A stretch of 10,922 bases of DNA from contig CAJXII010000039.1 of assembly GCA_913054415.1 (NCBI GenBank), positions 1-10,922 on the forward strand, written 5' to 3'. The position numbers and the translations under genes were made by a program. Of this stretch, positions 6,589-10,922 are shown piece after piece; position 1 is the stretch's first letter, and every line of letters starts with the position of its first letter. This stretch comes from an uncultured Arcobacter sp. (GTDB taxonomy: Bacteria; Campylobacterota; Campylobacteria; Campylobacterales; Arcobacteraceae). A model generated the notes under the pieces. It made no database searches. It was not told the origin of the DNA and saw only the letters and a program-made list of their open reading frames with translations.

Positions 6589-7419
6589 CTATTTTATTGT
6601 AATACTTAGTCCTCTTTTTATATTGATTAAAGTATATCTATCTGTAATTTTAATATAGTGTGTTCCATATGGAACATTTGATTTTAAACCTCTATAAACT
6701 CTATTTTTCTTTATCGTATCTAAAATATTTAGATCTTTGTCATAAAATACGATATATGGAAACCAATTATTAAGTTTTCTACTTATTATTTTTAACTCTT
6801 TTGGTGAATTAACTTCTAAAAAATATGCCCTTAATGGTTTTTGAAATATTATCTTTTCTCCATTTTCAACTTTTTTAGATTCTAATATTTTTGCATTAGC
6901 TAGATTGAGCTTATATCTCCAATAAAACTGATTTACTCTAGTTACATCTAGTATTTTACAATATTTTGATTTAAGTTCCTGAATAAATAAAAATGGATCT
7001 AACATATATTCGGTTTTGAGATTGATGATCCAAATAAGATTATTGTTATTGGTATCATATTTTATCTCTTTTGTAAAATAAAAAGCATACCCCATACCTC
7101 TTAGTGTTTCATTTAGAATTTTTAAAGATTTGATTGCACTATTTTTTAGTTCAAACTCTATAGATATATTTGCTGGAGCATTGTATTTTAGATCTATTAG
7201 ACCATTGTTATTTAATACTTTTAAAATATTTTTATAGTCCAATGTTGTATTGTTATCTAAATAAAACTGCTCTTGATCTTTAAAAACTAGATGTAGTAGT
7301 TTGTTGTGTAGATTAGATTTATCTGAACCTAATAGATTTTCAACTTTATCAAAAAGGATACTAGCATAAATAGATGTGATAAAAAAAGATATAGAAAATA
7401 AAACTTTAAATAATCTCAT
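6589..7419 (-). CDS. Secreted, probably periplasmic protein of unknown function
   Basis: I do not recognise a named family. The 276-residue product begins with a typical signal peptide: MRLFK, a hydrophobic stretch VLFSISFFITSI, then YA-S, with likely cleavage after the Ala at residue 19. No further membrane segment is seen, so the mature protein should be periplasmic or surface-bound; there is no lipobox. The body is rich in Lys, Asn, Ile and Tyr, with alternating hydrophobic/polar stretches that suggest mainly beta structure. It ends in IKRGLSITIK. One Cys (in SKYCKILDV) is unlikely to form an internal disulphide. I chose the ATG at 7417-7419 over the TTG one codon earlier because AAGGT (7426-7430) is 6 nt from the ATG and only 3 nt from the TTG. 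The gene lies between rlmB (9 nt away) and the aminotransferase (8 nt). From memory, C. jejuni has a periplasmic protein (Cj0151c) in the same place, so it may be a conserved family. Confidence 0.82.
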   Translation of the reverse strand: MRLFKVLFSISFFITSIYASILFDKVENLLGSDKSNLHNKLLHLVFKDQEQFYLDNNTTLDYKNILKVLNNNGLIDLKYNAPANISIEFELKNSAIKSLKILNETLRGMGYAFYFTKEIKYDTNNNNLIWIINLKTEYMLDPFLFIQELKSKYCKILDVTRVNQFYWRYKLNLANAKILESKKVENGEKIIFQKPLRAYFLEVNSPKELKIISRKLNNWFPYIVFYDKDLNILDTIKKNRVYRGLKSNVPYGTHYIKITDRYTLINIKRGLSITIK

Positions 7420-7425
7420 CAAACT

Positions 7426-7430
7426 ACCTT
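7426..7430 (-). promoter_or_regulatory. Shine-Dalgarno deciding the start of the periplasmic protein gene
   Basis: AAGGT on the minus strand overlaps the rlmB stop codon. It sits 6 nt from an ATG at 7417-7419 but only 3 nt from an in-frame TTG at 7420-7422, so the ATG is the better start. Confidence 0.6.
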
Positions 7431-8112
7431 ATACCAATGAATGTATTAAAATACCTGCTGCTACAGATACATTAAGTGAATCAAAATCATTATACATTTT
7501 TATAGATACAGTATGATCAAGTTTTTTAATAATTTTATTTGATAATCCACGACCTTCACTTCCTAAAAAAAGAGCATATTTATCTTGAGATATAGGTTGG
7601 AATTGTTTTATATCTATCCCATCCATATTTGCTCCAATAAGTTTAAAATCTATCTGTTTTAATTCATTTGCTACATCAGCACTATTTGGGATAAGACAAA
7701 TTGGAATATCAAGAGCAGCACTGGCACTTGTTCTAATAACACCTGCCATATTGATATTTTTAACACCAGATATTATTATAGAATCAACTCCTAATGCAAA
7801 AGATGTTCTTACAATAGCACCAATATTACCTATATCTGTTAATCCATCTAATATAACTATAAAACGAGATTCTTTTATTTTTTGAAATGAAACAAAACCA
7901 AACTCATTAATATCTAATAAAAAACCTTGATGATTGCCACCATGAGCTAAAGCTTGAGCTTTCTTAGAATCGGGACGGATTATTTTTTTGTTTAATTTAG
8001 CAAATTTTGAAAATATTTTTTTATCACACTCTTTTGCTAAATAAATCTCATTTATAATCTCTGGATATTTTTCTAAAATAGAAAAAACTATTTGTTTGCC
8101 ATATACTATCAT
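7429..8112 (-). CDS. rlmB: SpoU/TrmH-family rRNA 2'-O-methyltransferase, RlmB-like
   Basis: RlmB methylates the ribose of G2251 in the 23S rRNA P-loop. This 227-residue protein has a short N-terminal substrate-binding part (VYGKQIVFSILEK; LAHGGNHQGFLLDI at 55-68, the usual link segment) and a SPOUT knot domain with all three SpoU motifs: LDGLTDIGNIGAIVRTS (88-104) with Asn96 and Arg102, LFLGSEGRGLSNKI (181-194), and DSLNVSVAAGIL (211-222). It is a little shorter than E. coli RlmB (about 243). Another SpoU-type target is possible, but the HQG segment and company with rpmE and rsmI favour RlmB. There is no Shine-Dalgarno before the ATG; instead a TATAAT lies at 8119-8124, so the gene may also be read from its own leaderless transcript. 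It follows rsmI by 27 nt, the largest gap in this string. Confidence 0.88.
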   Translation of the reverse strand: MIVYGKQIVFSILEKYPEIINEIYLAKECDKKIFSKFAKLNKKIIRPDSKKAQALAHGGNHQGFLLDINEFGFVSFQKIKESRFIVILDGLTDIGNIGAIVRTSFALGVDSIIISGVKNINMAGVIRTSASAALDIPICLIPNSADVANELKQIDFKLIGANMDGIDIKQFQPISQDKYALFLGSEGRGLSNKIIKKLDHTVSIKMYNDFDSLNVSVAAGILIHSLV

Positions 8113-8118
8113 ATCGCG

Positions 8119-8124
8119 ATTATA
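8119..8124 (-). promoter_or_regulatory. Candidate internal -10 box for a leaderless rlmB transcript
   Basis: On the minus strand the rsmI-rlmB gap reads TTTTTAGATATAATCGCGAT and then the rlmB ATG. The perfect TATAAT would place transcription start at or next to the A of that ATG. The T-run upstream resembles the Campylobacterota promoter pattern. The absence of a Shine-Dalgarno in the gap fits a leaderless mRNA, but in AT-rich DNA a chance match is possible. Confidence 0.35.
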
Positions 8125-8139
8125 TCTAAAAATAATAGT

Positions 8140-8964
8140 TTATATGCTTAATCTAGCATAAATATCTTTTGTATTTTCACCTGTAAGTTTTGATAAAAGT
8201 TTTGCTTTTTGTTTAGGGGCAATATCAAGCTTTTCAATATCACTATATGTAATAGCTTCACCTTTAGATGTTGGTTTGGCATCTATAACTACTACCCACT
8301 CCCCTTTTATAGTATTTGTAGATAATACCTCGTATAGATTTCTAGCACTATCTTTAAATGTTTGTTGATATTTTTTAGTTAACTCTTTTGCTATAAAAAC
8401 TATTCTATTTGGGTCAAGTTGTTGTAGCTCATTTAACATCTTTATTAGTCTATGTGGAGATTCATAAAGAATTGTAATAGAGCTATTTTGTAAAACATTT
8501 TCAAGTTTATTGATCCTGTCTTTGCTTTTATGTGGTAAAAAACCTATAAAATTAAATTCATTTAGAGTAAAACCACTCATAGCATAAGCAGTTAAAACAG
8601 CATTTGCTCCAGGAAGGATATCATAAGGTATATTGTTTTTGATACAAAAATCAACAATTAACGCACCAGGATCACTAATACATGGCATACCAGCATCACT
8701 TAAATATGCTATATTTTGAGTTTGAAGAAGCTCTAAAGTATCGGCAGACTCTATAAAATCTTTTTCATTATGAGAGTGAACTGAGATAAAAGTTTTTTGA
8801 TTAAAATCTATTTGAAAATCAAACTTATTAGATATAAGATTAAGAAGTTTTTTTGTTACCCTTGTATCTTCACAAAGGAATATATCCGCTTCCTTTAGAA
8901 AATCTATAGATCGATAAGATATATCTGATAGATTTCCTATAGGTGTAGGGATAAAAGTTAGCAC
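8140..8964 (-). CDS. rsmI: 16S rRNA C1402 ribose 2'-O-methyltransferase RsmI
   Basis: RsmI methylates the ribose of C1402 in the 16S rRNA decoding centre, using SAM. The 274-residue protein shows the tetrapyrrole-methylase-like fold: TPIGNLSDI (7-15), LCEDTRVTKKLL (30-41), LSDAGMPCISDPG (88-100), ILPGANAVLTA (116-126), GFLPHKSKDR (141-150) and YESPHR (167-172). The C-terminal helical segment (KQKAKLLSKLTGENTKDIYA) is the usual small RNA-binding tail. The start is a GTG whose first base overlaps the last base of the rpmE stop (TAGTG). It is preferred because the family begins MLT-(V/I)PTPIGNL, and there is no other candidate or Shine-Dalgarno. Translation therefore likely depends on ribosomes finishing rpmE. 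It is followed by rlmB. Confidence 0.96.
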   Translation of the reverse strand: MLTFIPTPIGNLSDISYRSIDFLKEADIFLCEDTRVTKKLLNLISNKFDFQIDFNQKTFISVHSHNEKDFIESADTLELLQTQNIAYLSDAGMPCISDPGALIVDFCIKNNIPYDILPGANAVLTAYAMSGFTLNEFNFIGFLPHKSKDRINKLENVLQNSSITILYESPHRLIKMLNELQQLDPNRIVFIAKELTKKYQQTFKDSARNLYEVLSTNTIKGEWVVVIDAKPTSKGEAITYSDIEKLDIAPKQKAKLLSKLTGENTKDIYARLSI

Positions 8965-9164
8965 TATTTGATTGAGTATTTTGCTTTAAATTTCTCTACT
9001 CTACCAGCGGCATCAACAATTTTTTGCTCACCTGTAAAGAAAGGATGACAAGCATTACAAATATCAATTCTCATTGTTTCTACATTTGATTTTGTTTCAA
9101 ATGAGTTTCCACATGCACAACTAACTTGACAAGTTTTGTAATCTGGATGGATATCTTTTTTCAT
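8964..9164 (-). CDS. rpmE: 50S ribosomal protein bL31, zinc-binding (C+) form
   Basis: bL31 helps form the intersubunit bridge B1b between 50S central protuberance and 30S head. The 66 residues begin MKKDIHPDY and include the zinc ligands Cys16 and Cys18 (SCACGN) and Cys36 and Cys39 (DICNACHPFFTG), so this is the C+ form that binds zinc and can be replaced by a C- paralogue in zinc shortage in some bacteria. I chose the ATG at 9162-9164 over the in-frame GTG one codon earlier because AAGGAG at 9170-9175 is 5 nt from the ATG and only 2 nt from the GTG, and because the family starts MKKDIHP. It is first in the minus-strand string and has its own promoter and a structured leader. Its stop overlaps the rsmI GTG by one base. 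Confidence 0.98.
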   Translation of the reverse strand: MKKDIHPDYKTCQVSCACGNSFETKSNVETMRIDICNACHPFFTGEQKIVDAAGRVEKFKAKYSIK

Positions 9165-9169
9165 CACAT

Positions 9170-9175
9170 CTCCTT
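9170..9175 (-). promoter_or_regulatory. Strong Shine-Dalgarno of rpmE
   Basis: AAGGAG, preceded by an A-run, is 5 nt from the ATG at 9162-9164. It settles the start against the GTG at 9165-9167 and an out-of-frame ATG at 9167-9169. The strength fits a highly expressed ribosomal protein. Confidence 0.75.
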
Positions 9176-9189
9176 TTTATAGTTTCAAA

Positions 9190-9216
9190 GAAAGGTCGCG
9201 TCTAATGTCGCCCTTC
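9190..9216 (-). promoter_or_regulatory. Bulged hairpin in the rpmE leader, possible autoregulatory site
   Basis: In the minus-strand leader, GAAGGGCG (9216 down to 9209) pairs with CGC, CC and UUC (9200 down to 9190), giving 8 base pairs, with a 2-nt GA bulge, a 1-nt bulge and an 8-nt loop ACATTAGA. It is a GC-rich island in DNA that is otherwise almost all A/T. It starts about 9 nt after the predicted transcription start and ends 14 nt before the Shine-Dalgarno. In E. coli bL31 controls its own synthesis through a structured leader; whether this one does so is inference. Confidence 0.45.
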
Positions 9217-9231
9217 AATCTAAAGTTTGGG

Positions 9232-9237
9232 ATTATA
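9232..9237 (-). promoter_or_regulatory. Probable -10 box of the rpmE operon
   Basis: A perfect TATAAT on the minus strand would start transcription near 9225 and give a leader of about 60 nt that contains the hairpin at 9190-9216. Upstream (9238-9265) is a run of A/T with T-rich phases on that strand, as usual in Campylobacterota. No -35 match is clear. Confidence 0.6.
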
Positions 9238-9287
9238 ATTAAATTCTGCTTAAATAAAAATTAATTGTTGTTATATAGATTTATATA

Positions 9288-9346
9288 ATATTTATTATTT
9301 TATAATAAATATAGATGTTATAACATATATTATGATATAATTATAT
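9288..9346. promoter_or_regulatory. Three evenly spaced inverted repeats upstream of hipB, candidate operator array
   Basis: Repeat 1 has perfect 10-bp arms, ATATTTATTA (9288-9297) and TAATAAATAT (9303-9312), around a 5-nt spacer. Repeat 2 is the perfect 12-bp palindrome ATGTTATAACAT (9315-9326), extendable to 20 bp with one mismatched pair. Repeat 3 is the perfect 12-bp palindrome ATATAATTATAT (9335-9346), which contains the putative hipB -10 box. Their centres are near 9300, 9320.5 and 9340.5, about 20 bp or two helical turns apart, so dimers bound there would lie on one face of the DNA. HipB proteins repress their operons by binding several operators. The three half-sites are not the same, and A/T-only palindromes arise easily here, so only repeat 2, with its G/C pair, is individually striking. 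Confidence 0.4.
9336..9341 (+). promoter_or_regulatory. Probable -10 box of hipBA
   Basis: This TATAAT predicts transcription start near 9348 and a leader of about 34 nt before the hipB ATG. It lies inside the palindrome at 9335-9346, so repressor binding there would block RNA polymerase. Other TATAAT matches at 9284 and 9301 are further away. The spacer from 9165 to 9381 holds only these sites and the rpmE leader and promoter; I see no gene in it. Confidence 0.5.
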
Positions 9347-9381
9347 GATTAAAAGATGATATTACATATTTAAGGATTATA

Positions 9382-9675
9382 ATGATTGAGCTTTCTACAC
9401 CAAATGAACTAATAGAGCAAACTGTTTTACTTATAGAAAATAGTCGTAAAAAACAAAAACTTCAACAGAAAGAGCTAGTATTAAAAGCAAATATACCTTT
9501 ACCTACATATAAGGACTTTTTATATAAAAAAAGAATATCATTTGAGAATTTATTAAAACTATTAATAGCTTTAAGATTATTTGATAATATAGCAGGATTA
9601 TTAAAAGAGCAACAAGTGTTATCATTAAACGATATAAAGAACAATAATCTATTGCCAAAAAGGATAGTAAAATGA
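9382..9675 (+). CDS. hipB: HipB-like XRE-family antitoxin and repressor
   Basis: This 97-residue protein is a helix-turn-helix DNA-binding protein in the antitoxin position directly before hipA. The HTH lies at about residues 12-68: LIENSRKKQKLQQKELVLKA (17-36) is the first pair of helices, IPLPTYKDFLYKKRISFENL (38-57) holds the recognition helix and turn, and LLKLLIALRLFD the dimer helix. The C-terminal 25 residues are polar and probably contact HipA. In HipBA pairs HipB binds and neutralises HipA and represses the operon. AAGGA at 9372-9376 is 5 nt before the ATG. The stop overlaps the hipA start as ATGA, so the two are translationally coupled. Sequence identity to E. coli HipB is not evident by eye; the name rests on the HTH and the neighbouring gene. 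Confidence 0.85.
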   Translation: MIELSTPNELIEQTVLLIENSRKKQKLQQKELVLKANIPLPTYKDFLYKKRISFENLLKLLIALRLFDNIAGLLKEQQVLSLNDIKNNNLLPKRIVK

Positions 9676-10922
9676 ATATCTATGAAGTAGATGCATATAT
9701 TTATGATAAAAAAATAGGAACACTTTTACTAAAAGATGAGACAGTATATTTTGAATATGATAAGGAGTTTAAAAAATATAATTTAGAAATATCCCCTTTA
9801 AAATTGCCATTAACATTAAATGGTATATATACAAATCGTGATGATCGTTATTTTGAACAACTTCCTGGAGTATTTTATGATAGTTTGCCAGATAAATTTG
9901 GAACAAAAATTATACAAAGGTATTTTGAATCCAAAGGGATATCATCTTATAATTTAAATGTGATTCAAAAACTAATGTTTATAGGTGATAAATCAATTGG
10001 AGCTATAACATATAAACCATCTTTGAATATATCTAATACTGCACAAAATCAATTAATTGAATTAAATGAATTTTATAATAGTGCCAAGAGGGTGATCGAA
10101 GGTAGATCTATTGATGTTGTAGATGAGATGTTGCATTTTATGGATAGTGCTGCAAGTGCTGGAGGTGCTAGAGCAAAAGCTGTTATAGCATATAATGAAA
10201 CTACAAAAGAGATGATAAGTGGATTAAGTGATACTTTACCAAAAGATTTTCATCATTATTTGATAAAATTTGATATACAAAAAGATAATGGAAATAGCAG
10301 TGATTTTACAAAACTAGAATATATCTATATGAGTATGGCAAAAGAAGTTGGAATTAATATACCTAAAATCAAGCTTTTAAAACACGGTAATTTGTATCAT
10401 TATTTAATTAAAAGATTTGATAGAGTAGATAATAAAAGGGTTCATCTACATAGTGTAGCAGGGATAACTCACTCAAATTTTAATCTTCCTATGCATTACT
10501 CTTATGATGAACTATTTAGATTAACAAGATATTTAACAGGCAATCAACAAGATGTAATAGAACAATACAGAAGAATGGTTTTTAATATAATAGGACGAAA
10601 CCAAGATGATCATGCTAAAAATTTCTCTTTTATAATGAATGAAGATGGAGTTTGGAATATATCACCTGCTTATGATATTACATATGCAAATGGTGCAGGA
10701 TATACAAAAAATCATCAGTTATCGTTAATGGGGAAAGTAAATGATTTTACAAAACAAGATCTTCTTGAAATTGCAAAAATACACTCTATAAAAAATAAAG
10801 ATGCTCAAAATATCATAGATAAAACTTTAGATATTTTTAAATCATTTGAAGATAGGGCAAAAGAATATGGTATAGATAGTAAATTAATAGAAGAGATTAG
10901 TAAAAATATTAGAATATTATAA
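9672..10922 (+). CDS. hipA: HipA-family serine/threonine kinase toxin
   Basis: HipA toxins are cytoplasmic kinases; E. coli HipA phosphorylates glutamyl-tRNA synthetase, which blocks charging and induces dormancy. This 416-residue protein has the N-terminal subdomain (VDAYIYDKKIGTLLL; ISPLKLPLTL; the family signature LPGVFYDSLPDKFG at 64-77) and the kinase domain. SAGGARAKA (162-170) is the nucleotide loop, with Ser162 aligned to autophosphorylation site Ser150 of E. coli. Lys199 (HYLIKFD) is the likely ATP-binding lysine. YLIKRFDR (244-251) is conserved. NQDDHAKNF (310-318) carries catalytic Asp312 and Asn317, and SPAYDIT (331-337) carries the metal-binding Asp335. All active-site residues are present and the frame is open, so it should be an active kinase. 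AAGGA (9660-9664) and the ATGA overlap with hipB support the start. The stop codon is the last codon of the window. The even stronger A/T bias suggests, but does not prove, acquisition by transfer. Confidence 0.95.
   Translation: MNIYEVDAYIYDKKIGTLLLKDETVYFEYDKEFKKYNLEISPLKLPLTLNGIYTNRDDRYFEQLPGVFYDSLPDKFGTKIIQRYFESKGISSYNLNVIQKLMFIGDKSIGAITYKPSLNISNTAQNQLIELNEFYNSAKRVIEGRSIDVVDEMLHFMDSAASAGGARAKAVIAYNETTKEMISGLSDTLPKDFHHYLIKFDIQKDNGNSSDFTKLEYIYMSMAKEVGINIPKIKLLKHGNLYHYLIKRFDRVDNKRVHLHSVAGITHSNFNLPMHYSYDELFRLTRYLTGNQQDVIEQYRRMVFNIIGRNQDDHAKNFSFIMNEDGVWNISPAYDITYANGAGYTKNHQLSLMGKVNDFTKQDLLEIAKIHSIKNKDAQNIIDKTLDIFKSFEDRAKEYGIDSKLIEEISKNIRIL

Noticed and set aside
9462..9644. 60-codon minus-strand frame inside hipB
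   Set aside because: It is antisense to hipB, low in complexity and without a ribosome binding site.
1..10922. CRISPR array, tRNA/rRNA gene, insertion sequence or replication origin
   Set aside because: I saw no regularly spaced repeats, no cloverleaf, no transposase motif and no DnaA-box cluster; almost all of the window is accounted for by protein genes.

Overview
The window is an AT-rich, densely packed bacterial chromosome segment that most resembles a member of the Campylobacterota (Epsilonproteobacteria). I infer this from the strong A/T bias, the Campylobacter/Helicobacter-like protein sequences (RlmN, GltX, RsmI, RlmB), and the minus-strand order rpmE-rsmI-rlmB-(periplasmic protein)-aminotransferase-hom. 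From memory, unchecked, Campylobacter jejuni has the same series (Cj0155c to Cj0149c) with one extra gene. I cannot fix the genus.

Layout. Positions 124-4047 (+) form one tight gene string: hisF (histidine/purine link), a short nucleoside-phosphorylase-fold protein, rlmN (23S rRNA/tRNA methylation), an unlisted 31-residue membrane microprotein, and gltX (glutamyl-tRNA synthetase). Gaps are 4-9 nt or overlaps. A perfect 10-bp hairpin at 4058-4085 separates this string from the convergent minus-strand string. That second string reads, in transcription order from 9164 down to 4100: rpmE (L31), rsmI, rlmB, a secreted protein of unknown function, an AlaC-like aminotransferase and hom (homoserine dehydrogenase). 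It mixes ribosome parts and rRNA methylation with aspartate-family amino-acid metabolism. Divergent from rpmE, across a ~217-bp very AT-rich spacer, is a complete hipBA toxin-antitoxin pair (9382-10922), the only clearly accessory element. The hipA stop codon is the last codon of the window.

How the genes connect. Three rRNA methyltransferases (RlmN, RsmI, RlmB), L31 and GltX make this largely a translation neighbourhood. HipA is known in E. coli to phosphorylate GltX at the serine of its KLSKR loop, and the gltX here keeps that serine, so toxin and plausible target lie about 5.6 kb apart.

Most notable points: (1) rlmN has no ATG/GTG/TTG for its conserved N-terminus and seems to start at an ATA that overlaps the upstream stop as ATAA, where ATGA is normal; (2) the nucleoside-phosphorylase-like protein lacks or changes two of the three MTA/SAH-nucleosidase catalytic residues; (3) a single-pass microprotein sits between rlmN and gltX; (4) three inverted repeats with centres about 20 bp apart precede hipBA; (5) a bulged GC-rich hairpin lies in the rpmE leader; (6) rlmB has no Shine-Dalgarno but a TATAAT placed for a leaderless transcript. 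I see no CRISPR array, tRNA, rRNA, insertion sequence or phage gene. I found no unmistakably new multi-gene system.
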